A stretch of DNA of 16,422 bases from an uncultured Collinsella sp. (GCA_900757285.1 CAAENI010000223.1:1-16422); one strand, 5' to 3'. Shown: positions 5,007 through 13,042, counted from the first letter of the stretch. Translations and numbers: made by a program. The notes: generated from the letters alone by a model not told the origin.

Positions 5007-7784
5007 TTATTTCTTCCCAAATTTGATTTTGATCGCGCGTTTCAAAGCGTACTTGCCCAGGCTTGGGAGCTTTTGCTCGTATTTGACCATCGTGGAGCAC
5101 TCGGGGCGGTCGCGATCCAGGTGGATGGCATCGAACGCGCACTTGGTGGTGCACAGGCCGCAGCCGATGCACTTGTTGGGGTCGACGATCGAGGCACCGC
5201 AGCCCAGGCAGCGAGCGGTCTCGGCGCGCACCTGTTCCTCGGTAAAGGTCTCGACGTACTCGCTAAACGGCGCGGCCTTCTCGCGCTCGCGGTCGACACG
5301 TGCCACCTCGCGGCTCGCGTTGTCATAGCTCTCGATCACAACATCGTCGCGGTCGAGCGCGGTGTAGCGGCGCTGGTTGCGGCCGATAGTGAGCGTAGAG
5401 CCCGGCTGCACAAAGCGGTGGATGGACACAGCGGCCTCGTGACCGGCGGCGATGGCGTCGATGGCAAAGCTGGGACCGGTGTAGACGTCGCCGCCCACAA
5501 AGATGTCGGGCTCGGCGGTCTGGTACGTCTGCGGATCGGCGAGGGCACCCTGGCCGCGGCCGAGCTCCACCTTGGAGCCAGCCAGCAGGTCGCCCCACAC
5601 AATGGACTGGCCAATCGACATGACGATGCGGTCGGCATCGACACGGCGCAGGTCGCTCTCGTCGTACTCGGGCACAAAACGGCCCTCGTCGTCAAAGACA
5701 CGCGTGCAGCGCTTGAAGGTGATTCCGCACACACGACCCGCATCGTCCAGGTGAACCTCCTTGGGACCCCAGCCGCAGCTGATGTGAGCGCCATCCTCGA
5801 TGGCCTCACGACGCTCCTCCTCGCTAGCGGGCATCTGGGCCTCGCTCTCCAGGCAGAACATCTCAACATGCTCGGAGCCCAGACGGCAGGCGTTGCGGGC
5901 AACGTCGATGGCCACGTTGCCGCCGCCCACCACGATGGTGCGGCCGGGTAGCGCGTCGATCTTGCCGCTGTTGACCTCGCGCAAGAAGTCGACGGCCACG
6001 GTCACATCCTCGGCGTCCTCGCCCGGAATACCGGCAAGGCGGCCTCCCTGGCAGCCAATAGCCACGTAGAAGGCCTTAAAGCCCTGCGCGCGCAGCTCGT
6101 CGAGCGTCACATCGCGACCGACCTCCACGCCATAGCGGAACTCGGCACCCATCAGGCGAATAACCTCAACCTCTGCCTCGATAACATCCTTCTGCAGCTT
6201 AAAGCTGGGAATGCCATAGGTGAGCATGCCGCCCGGGCGCTCGTTCTTCTCGAACACGACGGGCTTGTAGCCCTTCTCGGCCAGGTAGAAAGCGCAGGAC
6301 AGGCCGGCCGGACCGGCACCGATGATGGCGATCTTCTGATCGAAGCCGCCGGCACGCGTCGGCGTCACCACGGGCGGGACATAGCGGGTCGCGGCGTCCA
6401 GATCGCGCTGGGCGATAAACTTCTTGACCTCGTCAATAGCCACGGCGGCGTCCACACGGCCGCGGGTGCAGGCATCCTCGCAACGGCGATTGCACACGCG
6501 GCCGCAGATAGCGGGCAGCGGGTTCTCGCGCTTGATGAGCGCCAGCGCCTCGTCATAGCGACCCTGCGCCGCAAGCTTCAGATAGCCCTGGACAGCGACA
6601 TGCGCGGGGCATGCCGTCTTGCAGGGCGCGGTGCCAGACTCATGCGTCTCGATGCGGTTGTCGTTGCGGTAGTTGGGCGACCACTTGGTGTGGTCCCACT
6701 TGGTGGCATCGGGCAGCTCCTGGCGCGGATACTCGGGCACGCGACCGCCAGCCTTTTTGCTGCAGAGCTTTTGGCCCAGCTTGGCGGCGCCGGCCGGGCA
6801 CACCTCAACGCAGCGACCGCAGGCAACGCACTTGTCCTTCTCGACCTTGGCGACATAGGCCGAGCGCGACAGGTTGGGCGTGTTGAACAGCTGAGAGGTG
6901 CGCAGGGCGTAGCACACGTTGACGTTGCAGTTGCAGATGGCGAAGATTTTGTTCTCACCGTCGATGTTGGTGATCTGGTGCACAAAGCCGTTGTCCTCGG
7001 CCTGGCGCAGGATGTCGTAGACCTCCTCGCGCGTCACATAATGGCCGCGGTCGGTCTCGACCACGTAGTCGGCCATATCGCCCACGGCGATGCACCAATC
7101 GGCCGGGTCGTCGGCGCAGCCCTCTCCCATCACGCGACGGCTCGCGCGGCAGCTGCAGGTGCTAGCGGCATATTTGCCATCGTATTTGTCGAGCCAATGC
7201 TCGATATGCTCGATCGGCACCGAGGTGCTCGCGGCATCGATGGCCTTCTCGACCGGAATGACATGCATGCCGATGCCGGCACCGCCGGGCGGCACCATCG
7301 GCGTGGCCTTGGACAGCGGTCCCTTGGACGCCTGCTCAAAGAACTTGGCATAGACCGGGTGCTCCTCGAGCTGACCCATGCGCATGTTGAGGAACTCGGC
7401 AGAACCCGGCACCAGCATGGGCAGCACCCACTGCTTGGCGCGCTCGGGGTTTTCCCAGTTGTACTCGAGCAGACCCGTGTAGCTCATGTCGTCGAGCATC
7501 TTCTCGATATCGGCTTCGGGCATGCCGGTGAGCTTGACCATCTCGGGCAGCGTATAGGGACGGCGCATCTTCATCTTGCAGAGCACTTCGGCCTGCTCGT
7601 CGGTTGCGGCCTCGGCAAACGACCAGTACTCGTAGCCCAGCAGCTCGTCGCGGTGCAACAGGCGGTTGGTGCAGTGCTCACACAGCTTGACAATAGCCTC
7701 GCGCGGATGCTCCGGCAGCGGCGGCACAAACTCCGCGCCGATATCGGGCTCGGTGTAGCTAATTCCCGGTCCGTTGAGAATCAT
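5007..7784 (-). CDS. Large FAD/NAD(P)-dependent oxidoreductase with several Fe-S domains (GltD-like core)
   Basis: A 925-residue predicted cytoplasmic electron-transfer protein. In order: an N-terminal module with CEHC (35-38) and a winged-helix-like stretch (about 74-108); a cysteine cluster TCSCR (210, 212), GEGC (223), C231 and CNCNVNVC (284, 286, 291); a ferredoxin motif C319-x2-C322-x2-C325-x3-C329-P; a GltD-type Fe-S domain (C388, C392, C427, C431, C435, C439); an FAD Rossmann motif GAGPAG (489-494); an NAD(P) motif GGGNVAID (about 614-621); a C-terminal FAD block with FVGGDVYTGPSFAIDAIAAG; and a final ferredoxin (C859, C862, C872, C875, C878, C882). The core resembles glutamate synthase small subunit/NfnB/SudA enzymes, but no glutamate synthase large subunit is present. 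The substrate is unknown. I chose the ATG at 7784 with GAAGGGA upstream over a GTG at 7805. It is divergent from tetR and probably controlled by it. Confidence 0.88.
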   Translation of the reverse strand: MILNGPGISYTEPDIGAEFVPPLPEHPREAIVKLCEHCTNRLLHRDELLGYEYWSFAEAATDEQAEVLCKMKMRRPYTLPEMVKLTGMPEADIEKMLDDMSYTGLLEYNWENPERAKQWVLPMLVPGSAEFLNMRMGQLEEHPVYAKFFEQASKGPLSKATPMVPPGGAGIGMHVIPVEKAIDAASTSVPIEHIEHWLDKYDGKYAASTCSCRASRRVMGEGCADDPADWCIAVGDMADYVVETDRGHYVTREEVYDILRQAEDNGFVHQITNIDGENKIFAICNCNVNVCYALRTSQLFNTPNLSRSAYVAKVEKDKCVACGRCVEVCPAGAAKLGQKLCSKKAGGRVPEYPRQELPDATKWDHTKWSPNYRNDNRIETHESGTAPCKTACPAHVAVQGYLKLAAQGRYDEALALIKRENPLPAICGRVCNRRCEDACTRGRVDAAVAIDEVKKFIAQRDLDAATRYVPPVVTPTRAGGFDQKIAIIGAGPAGLSCAFYLAEKGYKPVVFEKNERPGGMLTYGIPSFKLQKDVIEAEVEVIRLMGAEFRYGVEVGRDVTLDELRAQGFKAFYVAIGCQGGRLAGIPGEDAEDVTVAVDFLREVNSGKIDALPGRTIVVGGGNVAIDVARNACRLGSEHVEMFCLESEAQMPASEEERREAIEDGAHISCGWGPKEVHLDDAGRVCGITFKRCTRVFDDEGRFVPEYDESDLRRVDADRIVMSIGQSIVWGDLLAGSKVELGRGQGALADPQTYQTAEPDIFVGGDVYTGPSFAIDAIAAGHEAAVSIHRFVQPGSTLTIGRNQRRYTALDRDDVVIESYDNASREVARVDREREKAAPFSEYVETFTEEQVRAETARCLGCGASIVDPNKCIGCGLCTTKCAFDAIHLDRDRPECSTMVKYEQKLPSLGKYALKRAIKIKFGKK

Positions 7785-7870
7785 GGTTGTCCCTTCTCTT
7801 GCCACAGCCCGGCGAGACCGCGGCGCCCCTCTTTGTACGGGTTCGACATGCCCCCATGCCGTTCACCCGC

Positions 7871-7918
7871 TATTGTTGACATTGTGTCAAAAACAGTATT
7901 GACGAACCGTCAACAATA
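7871..7918. promoter_or_regulatory. Divergent promoter region with paired TetR operators
   Basis: Two perfect 15-bp palindromes of form TTGACr-n3-yGTCAA lie at 7876-7890 (TTGACATTGTGTCAA) and 7899-7913 (TTGACGAACCGTCAA), centres 23 bp apart. They are nested in a larger dyad with arms TATTGTTGAC (7871-7880) and GTCAACAATA (7909-7918). A degenerate third half-copy, GGCGAACGGTC, is at 7932-7942. On the minus strand TTGAAT (7918-7923) and TACTGT (7893-7898) could be -35/-10 with a 19-nt spacer, placing the second box between them. Binding by the adjacent TetR protein is inferred from position. Confidence 0.75.
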
Positions 7919-7972
7919 TTCAAGACTGTTAGGCGAACGGTCGGGCCCAAACGGATGAAAGGCGGCAAACGC

Positions 7973-8635
7973 ATGAGCGATAACACGGCAAACATCTCTG
8001 TGGCTGATTCCGTCCTCGCGTCCGACAGCACGGCAAAGCGCCTGACGGGTGACGAGCGCCGACGCGAGATTCTCGCTGCCGTGCGCGCCGTGAGCGCCGA
8101 GCTTGGTGTGTCCCATCTTTCGGTATCGGCTGTGACCAAGCGGGCCGGCTGCACGCGCTCGCTGTTCTACCACTACTTTACCGATATGGACGCCGCCGTC
8201 ACCGCCGTCATGGACGAGGCGATCGACGGTTTTATCTCCGAGCTCGAGCAGTGGAATGCCGGCCGCACCGTCGGTGATATCGAGGGCGCGCTCGACACCG
8301 TCGCCCCACTCTTTAAGCGTCTGGTCGCCAGCGGCCACGAGCTGCCGAGTACGCTCACCTCAAGCAGTGGCGCGCTCTACGGCGGCTTTTTGCACAACGT
8401 GGTCCAGCGCGTGGCGCAGTATATCTGCGATACCACCGTGGTGGATTTTGTCGCCCATCATGAGCTACGCATCGACCATGTCTACGAGACGTTCTACACC
8501 CTCATCATGGGTCTTTTGATGTATATCCGCACGCACCCCGATGTGCCCGACGAGACGGTCAAGGAAATCATCGCCTCGACACTCCACATCGAGGGCTATA
8601 CCGCCAAGTATCCGGAGCGCAAGCCCCAGAACTGA
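7973..8635 (+). CDS. TetR/AcrR family transcriptional regulator
   Basis: A 220-residue one-component regulator. The N-terminal TetR DNA-binding domain is clear: RREILAAVRAVSAELGVSHL, then the helix-turn-helix LSVSAVTKRAGCTRSLFYHYF (about residues 49-69). The C-terminal ligand/dimerisation domain (about 80-215) is divergent, as usual, so the inducer cannot be named. The ATG at 7973 is chosen because AAAGGCGG lies 7 nt upstream; an in-frame ATG at 7955 has no ribosome binding site. It is divergent from the oxidoreductase gene and 63 bp upstream of the membrane protein gene on the same strand. Family practice and the two palindromes in the divergent gap suggest autorepression and control of both transcripts. 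Confidence 0.93.
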   Translation: MSDNTANISVADSVLASDSTAKRLTGDERRREILAAVRAVSAELGVSHLSVSAVTKRAGCTRSLFYHYFTDMDAAVTAVMDEAIDGFISELEQWNAGRTVGDIEGALDTVAPLFKRLVASGHELPSTLTSSSGALYGGFLHNVVQRVAQYICDTTVVDFVAHHELRIDHVYETFYTLIMGLLMYIRTHPDVPDETVKEIIASTLHIEGYTAKYPERKPQN

Positions 8636-8652
8636 CGACATTTGGCCAAACT

Positions 8653-8680
8653 GCCCGCGATCAGAAGAGGGGCCGCGGGC
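8653..8680 (+). other. Hairpin in the tetR-membrane protein gap
   Basis: GCCCGCG (8653-8659) and CGCGGGC (8674-8680) form a perfect 7-bp stem with a 14-nt loop. No U-run follows, so it is not a standard terminator. It ends 6 nt before the AAAGGAGA ribosome binding site of the next gene and might tune expression or mRNA stability. Confidence 0.35.
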
Positions 8681-8698
8681 GTGTGAAAGGAGAGCAGC

Positions 8699-9706
8699 AT
8701 GCTGTTCGATGTTTGGGGTAGCGATACCCTTATCCACTGGGCCGGCTGGGCCATGGTCTTTATCGGCCTGATCGTGCTCAACGAGGTCGGCCGCCGCACC
8801 AAGCTGGGCGCGGCAATCATCTTTGGCGTGGCTCCGCTGGCCATGACCATCTACTGCGTCGCCATCGCCATTGGCGTCTCACAGGGTGCCGAGTGGGCGC
8901 TCACCAACCCCACCCATGTGTACCAGAACAGCTGGTTCCACTACGCCAAGGTATACGCGGCACTGGCCGGTTGCTGGGGCTTCATCGCCATTAAGTATCA
9001 GTGGGGCAAGATCGGCAAGGCACACTGGTTCCGCGCGTGGCCGTTTGTGATCGTCGCCATCAACATCATGATCGCCGTCGTGTCCGACTTTGAGAGCGCC
9101 TATCACTTCTTTGTCCTGGGCCAGTCCACTTGGGTCACCTCCGAAGGTGCTACGCAGCTGGCCGGCTGGAACAACGTGTTCAACGGCATCGCCGGTATCA
9201 TCAACATCTTCTGCATGACCGGTTGGTGGAGCGTCTACGCCTCCGAGGACAAGACCGACATGCTGTGGCCCGATATGACCTGGGTCTACATCATCGCCTA
9301 CGATATCTGGAACTTCTGCTACACCTACAACTGCCTGCCCACCCACTCCTGGTTCTGCGGCTTTGCGCTGCTGCTGGCGCCCACCGTCGCCGCCTTTATC
9401 TGGAACAAGGGCGGCTGGATTCAGAACCGCGCCTTTACGCTGGCCATTTGGTGCATGTTTGCCCAGGTGTTCCCGTTCTTCCAGGAGGAGTCCATCTTTG
9501 TGACCCACTCCACGCTCGACCCCGGCGCCGCTACCGCGGTCTCAATCGCCGCACTGGTCGCCAACGTCGCCGCAATCATCTACGTCGCCTACCGTGCCAA
9601 GAAGCTCGGCCGCAACCCCTACAAGCAGGATGTCTTTGAGGGCACCAGCGATTGGGAGAAGGCTACCGCTCGCCGCGCCAAGGTTGATTACGCGCACGCC
9701 GAGTAA
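8699..9706 (+). CDS. Multi-pass membrane protein, probably DUF5692 family
   Basis: A 335-residue hydrophobic protein with about eight or nine predicted membrane helices. The clearest are WAGWAMVFIGLIVL, LGAAIIFGVAPLAMTIYCVA, PFVIVAINIMIAVV, FNGIAGIINIFCMTGWW, WFCGFALLLAPTVAAFI, AFTLAIWCMFAQVFPFF and VSIAALVANVAAIIYVAY. Helices and loops are rich in Trp, Tyr, His and Cys (for example YDIWNFCYTYNCLPTHSW), and HW/HF pairs recur. The C-terminal tail is charged and cytoplasmic-looking. I associate it with the uncharacterised DUF5692 family from memory only. There is no signal peptide and no transporter motif I can name. The start has AAAGGAGA 6 nt upstream. It follows tetR in the same direction and ends before a strong terminator, so tetR and this gene probably form one operon. 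A role as membrane partner of the divergent oxidoreductase is inference. Confidence 0.85.
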   Translation: MLFDVWGSDTLIHWAGWAMVFIGLIVLNEVGRRTKLGAAIIFGVAPLAMTIYCVAIAIGVSQGAEWALTNPTHVYQNSWFHYAKVYAALAGCWGFIAIKYQWGKIGKAHWFRAWPFVIVAINIMIAVVSDFESAYHFFVLGQSTWVTSEGATQLAGWNNVFNGIAGIINIFCMTGWWSVYASEDKTDMLWPDMTWVYIIAYDIWNFCYTYNCLPTHSWFCGFALLLAPTVAAFIWNKGGWIQNRAFTLAIWCMFAQVFPFFQEESIFVTHSTLDPGAATAVSIAALVANVAAIIYVAYRAKKLGRNPYKQDVFEGTSDWEKATARRAKVDYAHAE

Positions 9707-9775
9707 CGTGCTGGTCGCTGTTGGCATTTGAGCATAGGCCCGCCCGCCAGGATTTTCAATCCAATGTCTCGCAGA

Positions 9776-9820
9776 GCCCCCGGAAAGCGTTTCACTCGCT
9801 TTCCGGGGGCTTTTGTCGTT
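9776..9820 (+). terminator. Strong intrinsic terminator after the membrane protein gene
   Basis: A perfect 14-bp stem (GCCCCCGGAAAGCG at 9776-9789 with its complement at 9797-9810, 7-nt loop) is followed by TTTTGTCGTT. It ends the tetR-membrane protein transcript. Confidence 0.92.
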
Positions 9821-9854
9821 GCGTCTTATTCATCTATTCAAAAACATGCGCATA

Positions 9855-9860
9855 TATAAT
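9855..9860 (+). promoter_or_regulatory. Candidate -10 box for the anchored protein gene
   Basis: TATAAT at 9855-9860, about 80 bp before the ATG at 9941, in a short AT-rich patch after the terminator. No clear -35 at 16-18 bp spacing. The leader would be about 75 nt. Confidence 0.45.
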
Positions 9861-9940
9861 CGGATTTCAAATCATACGGCGGCTCTATGGGCTCCCGTTT
9901 TTGGGTACAGTGTTGTCCCGATATTGAGCTTGGGGGATAT

Positions 9941-11437
9941 ATGAAAGATGAGACGATGGGTCAAGAGGATGCGGCCCAAGATGCAGAAGCTTGCGCTGAG
10001 GCCTTGGAGAGCTTAGACCGAATTTCACTCGATGAGATTGCGTTTGACGATTCGGGCGTTGATGTGCAGGATGAGCCGGAAGCCGAGGCGCAGTCCGATG
10101 ATCAGGATGCAGACGATGTTGAGCCTGCCGAAGATGAGGCAAATCACGAAGACACCGAAAGCGAGGCCGACGACCAGCCCGGATCCGACACGGGCGAGGA
10201 AACCGTCTTGCTCGACAGCTTGCCGGCCGAGGATTCGCTGACCCGCGAGCTTCCTGGCCTGGGTTCCGCACCAGCCGTGGACGAGACCATCGCCATGGGC
10301 GATATTCCCCTGCCGTCCGTTCCCTCGGCACACGAAGCCGAGGTTCGCCATCGCAAGATGTCGCCCAAGCGCCGCAATCTGATGGTCGCCGGTGTCGTGG
10401 CCGTCGCGCTCGTCGCCGGCGGTGCAGGCTATGCTGCCTGGAACGGATATCAGCAAGAGCAGGCTGCCGCTGTCGCCGCCAATGCCCACACGATGATGTC
10501 AGTGCAGATTGGCGTGCATGCCGCGGGCCTCGACTGTTCCACCGGCTCCAAGATTCCCGTACAGGTGAGCGGTCAAGACGCTGATGGCTCCTCCGTGAGC
10601 GAAACGCTCTATGTTGACGAGCACGGCCGCGGCATCAAACTGCTGCCCGGCGATTACACGCTCTCCATCGCTGCCTCCCCCATCGCGGCCGACGGCACCA
10701 TCTATACCGTCCCGACCACCAAGACGCAGGTCACCGTTAAGAGCGATGGACAGGATTTAAGTGCCCAGGCCACCTTTAAGCTCAAGGTGCCTTCGGCCGA
10801 CACGGTGACTGACGATCAAATCGATGCCGCCGCCAAGTATGCCGAGAAGGGCGGTGCGAGCTCCGCCGCGGCTGCCAAAGTGCTCCAGCAGGCAGCAACC
10901 GCGCGGCGCGACGCCGCCGTCAATGCCGTGAGCGCGCAAAAGGCACAGGCATCCCGTGATGCTGACGCTCGCCACAAGGCAACCGACCTCTACCAGCTCG
11001 ATATTCCCGTCGAGTGGTACGGCAAGGTCGCAACTTGGCAAAACGGCAGCACGCTATGCATCTATCTGGGCGACGACGCCAATACGCCGCTCGTGACGCT
11101 CGTCGCCGTGCGCGATGGCGAGACCTTTACGCCCGATGAGGGCGATACGGTTTTGGGCACGGTCAGCCTGGGCAACGGTTATACCGTCTATGCCAGCGGC
11201 CCCGTCTATCCGTACGTGGTGCCCCAGACCATCAACGGACGGACGCAGAATCCCGTGTCAACCTACCCTATGGACTCGGCCATTGAGCTTGTCGAGCTCA
11301 CGACCGGCAACCGCTACACCTATAGCCAGATCAAGAACGTACTGGTCGGCAAAGACGGCAAGGCCGACGCTGCGACCAAACTCGAGACCGACTACCTCGC
11401 CCAGATTCTCCTGCCGAGCATCAAGGCCCAGGACTAG
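9941..11437 (+). CDS. Membrane-anchored protein with long acidic N-terminal region, function unknown
   Basis: A 498-residue protein of unrecognised family. Residues 1 to about 135 are strongly acidic and low-complexity (rich in Asp, Glu, Ala), probably disordered and cytoplasmic. The basic KMSPKRR (139-145) precedes a single membrane helix, NLMVAGVVAVALVAGGAGYAAW (146-167), giving an N-in, C-out topology. The outer part has a beta-rich segment (about 185-290, with KIPVQVSGQDADGSS and LLPGDYTLSIAASPIAADG). An Ala/Lys/Gln-rich helical stretch (about 305-355) and a C-terminal domain with FTPDEGDTVLGTVSLGNGYTVYASG follow. Two similar acidic-Thr motifs, EETVLL and DETIAM (about 86 and 114), sit in the cytoplasmic part. 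The ATG at 9941 is preferred, with TGGGGGA 5 nt upstream; a frame to 9887 lacks one. It is monocistronic and convergent with the next gene. Confidence 0.85.
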   Translation: MKDETMGQEDAAQDAEACAEALESLDRISLDEIAFDDSGVDVQDEPEAEAQSDDQDADDVEPAEDEANHEDTESEADDQPGSDTGEETVLLDSLPAEDSLTRELPGLGSAPAVDETIAMGDIPLPSVPSAHEAEVRHRKMSPKRRNLMVAGVVAVALVAGGAGYAAWNGYQQEQAAAVAANAHTMMSVQIGVHAAGLDCSTGSKIPVQVSGQDADGSSVSETLYVDEHGRGIKLLPGDYTLSIAASPIAADGTIYTVPTTKTQVTVKSDGQDLSAQATFKLKVPSADTVTDDQIDAAAKYAEKGGASSAAAAKVLQQAATARRDAAVNAVSAQKAQASRDADARHKATDLYQLDIPVEWYGKVATWQNGSTLCIYLGDDANTPLVTLVAVRDGETFTPDEGDTVLGTVSLGNGYTVYASGPVYPYVVPQTINGRTQNPVSTYPMDSAIELVELTTGNRYTYSQIKNVLVGKDGKADAATKLETDYLAQILLPSIKAQD

Positions 11438-11481
11438 CGGACCATGACACCTGAGTCCTAGCCTCGCAAATCCATAGACGA

Positions 11482-12834
11482 TTAGGAAAGGAGCCACTTC
11501 CATGCGGGCACAGCATGTACCACGCCGTGTTTGCATGGAATATCGGCCTGCTCATCCATGGTAACGATTACCGACTCGCCAAGATCAAACTGGGCCATCG
11601 CGGCATCGAGCGCGGCAATTTCGCGCTCGCGCGTTTTCTCGCTTGTCATATCCACACTCACCTGAATCAGGCCGTAAGCCTGCATGAGCAGTGCATCCCC
11701 AGCCACAAAGTCCACCTCATGGCTTTTATTCTTATCTTTAATCAGCAGGCGGCAAACCGAACCGGGCCGCACGGCGGGGGTCCTTCTTCTGAGCGCATTG
11801 AACACCGCGGTCTCGAGCCTCTGACCATGATCCAATGCCGATGCGGGGGAGAACGCTCCGAACATCGCAGGATCGACGGCGTAGACCTTAGACGCAGACC
11901 GCGTATTATTTGCAAGCGAACGCGTGAACTCCGGCACCGAAAACAGCAGGTAGGCGTCCTCGTAATACTCAAGTAAGTCGCTGAGCGTATTTCGACTGAC
12001 GGATATCTGTCTGCTCTTGAACTCGTTGTACACTTTGTTCACTGATAGCTCTCGTCCCGAAGATGCCATGCACCGCGCCAGAAACAGCGAGGCCAAACGG
12101 GGGTTCTTGACGTCGTAACGTTCAACGACGTCCATGGCGACCGTTCGCGACGCATATTCCTGTAGCAGCTGAATCGCGTCTGCGGGCGTCTGCTCAAGTG
12201 TCGCGATGAATCCCCCTCGCTCGAGATATCCGACCAGATGGTGTCGGAGCAACGCTGCATCGCTCGAGGAGAAGGGTGCGTTCGACTCAGGAACGCTCCC
12301 CGTCTTATATCGGACGTATTCCGAAAAACTCAACGGAAAAAGCTCTCGCACAAGAGAACGGCCCCTGAACTCGCTCTTAAGTTCTGAGGACAGCATCTTA
12401 GAAGAAGATCCCGTCACGTAAACGGTCGCCTTCTCCGTATCGACCACGCGTCGCAGAAACGCACCCCATTCGGGTATTTCCTGGATCTCGTCAAAGAAAA
12501 GGTAGGCGCCCTCGCCTCGAGCAGCAGGATATAGTGCATAGAATGTATCGAGCACGTCCGCTAGTAGCGATGGCTCATACGGACGCAAGCGCTCATCCTC
12601 AAAATTGAAATATAGCATCCGGTCAAGCTCGACGCCTTGGCCCTGAAGCCGCCGTATCTCCTGATACAGGCGATACGTCTTTCCACAACGACGGGCGCCC
12701 ACAATCACATATACGATGTTGTCGCGCTTTGGCTCCTGCGGGTTGCCCAGATCAAGGTCGCGCTCAAAGACCTGCGGAATCCCCTGTTGCTCAAAGTCCT
12801 TTATTTTTTGAGCCACCAAGTCGTTGAACGCCAT
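11482..12834 (-). CDS. ATP-binding protein, AAA_14/DUF4143 type
   Basis: A 450-residue protein of the widespread family pairing an AAA-like ATPase with a C-terminal DUF4143 domain. Walker A is GARRCGKT (46-53) and Walker B is YLFFDEIQEI (Asp115, Glu116). VYVTGSSSKML is the sensor-1-like strand, and RGRSLVRELFPLSFSEY is characteristic of the family. The C-terminal part (about 260-430) contains KSHEVDFVAGD, resembling the E-x-D core of restriction-endonuclease-like folds, as is usual in DUF4143. Biological role in this family is poorly established; members are often accessory genes. The ATG at 12834 has GGAGA 5 nt upstream. Codon use appears less GC-biased than in its neighbours (judged by eye), hinting at acquisition. 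It converges on the upstream gene with only 44 bp between them, and its promoter lies inside a large palindrome. Confidence 0.9.
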   Translation of the reverse strand: MAFNDLVAQKIKDFEQQGIPQVFERDLDLGNPQEPKRDNIVYVIVGARRCGKTYRLYQEIRRLQGQGVELDRMLYFNFEDERLRPYEPSLLADVLDTFYALYPAARGEGAYLFFDEIQEIPEWGAFLRRVVDTEKATVYVTGSSSKMLSSELKSEFRGRSLVRELFPLSFSEYVRYKTGSVPESNAPFSSSDAALLRHHLVGYLERGGFIATLEQTPADAIQLLQEYASRTVAMDVVERYDVKNPRLASLFLARCMASSGRELSVNKVYNEFKSRQISVSRNTLSDLLEYYEDAYLLFSVPEFTRSLANNTRSASKVYAVDPAMFGAFSPASALDHGQRLETAVFNALRRRTPAVRPGSVCRLLIKDKNKSHEVDFVAGDALLMQAYGLIQVSVDMTSEKTREREIAALDAAMAQFDLGESVIVTMDEQADIPCKHGVVHAVPAWKWLLS

Positions 12835-12842
12835 AATTCTCC

Positions 12843-12902
12843 AATCTTGCTCTCCTGCTAATCAAGATTATAACGATTCTTGATTAGCAGGAGAGCAAGA
12901 TT
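12843..12902 (-). promoter_or_regulatory. 25-bp-arm perfect inverted repeat enclosing the ATPase promoter
   Basis: The arms at 12843-12867 and 12878-12902 are perfectly complementary over 25 bp with a 10-nt centre. The minus-strand hexamer TATAAT (12867-12872), a consensus -10, spans the arm/centre junction. A transcript started there would contain only one arm, so the palindrome is more likely a DNA operator than an RNA hairpin. The near arm ends 8 nt before the ATG. A further TCTTGATTA copy lies at 12910-12918. No good -35 is present. Confidence 0.75.
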
Positions 12903-13042
12903 ATGCGTATCTTGATTAATGGATAAGCAAGTTTTCTATTAGTGGCCCCTCCCGGAGGATATCGAGCGGCCGAGGGGGGCAGGCATGAACGCCTCTAGCC
13001 GAAAACAAAGTAGCTAAAAAAGCCCCGTCCCAAATGAGCTAC
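12903..13042. other. Intergenic gap between ATPase and small-protein genes
   Basis: No gene is seen. An imperfect GC-rich hairpin lies at about 12945-12980 (CCCCTC with GAGGGG). An 8-bp inverted repeat, AAGTAGCT/AGCTACTT (13008-13015 and 13037-13044), encloses GGGACGGGGCTTTTTT on the minus strand. This last stretch, at the 3' end of the small gene, may be a weak terminator. Confidence 0.4.

Noticed and set aside
6600..7958. A 452-codon plus-strand frame opposite the oxidoreductase
   Set aside because: It is antisense to conserved Fe-S and flavin motifs and runs into the divergent promoter region; no domain was recognised.
11485..11520. A ribosome-site-like AAAGGAG followed by an ATG at 11502 on the plus strand
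   Set aside because: It lies inside the C-terminal codons of the minus-strand ATPase gene and opens no plausible protein.
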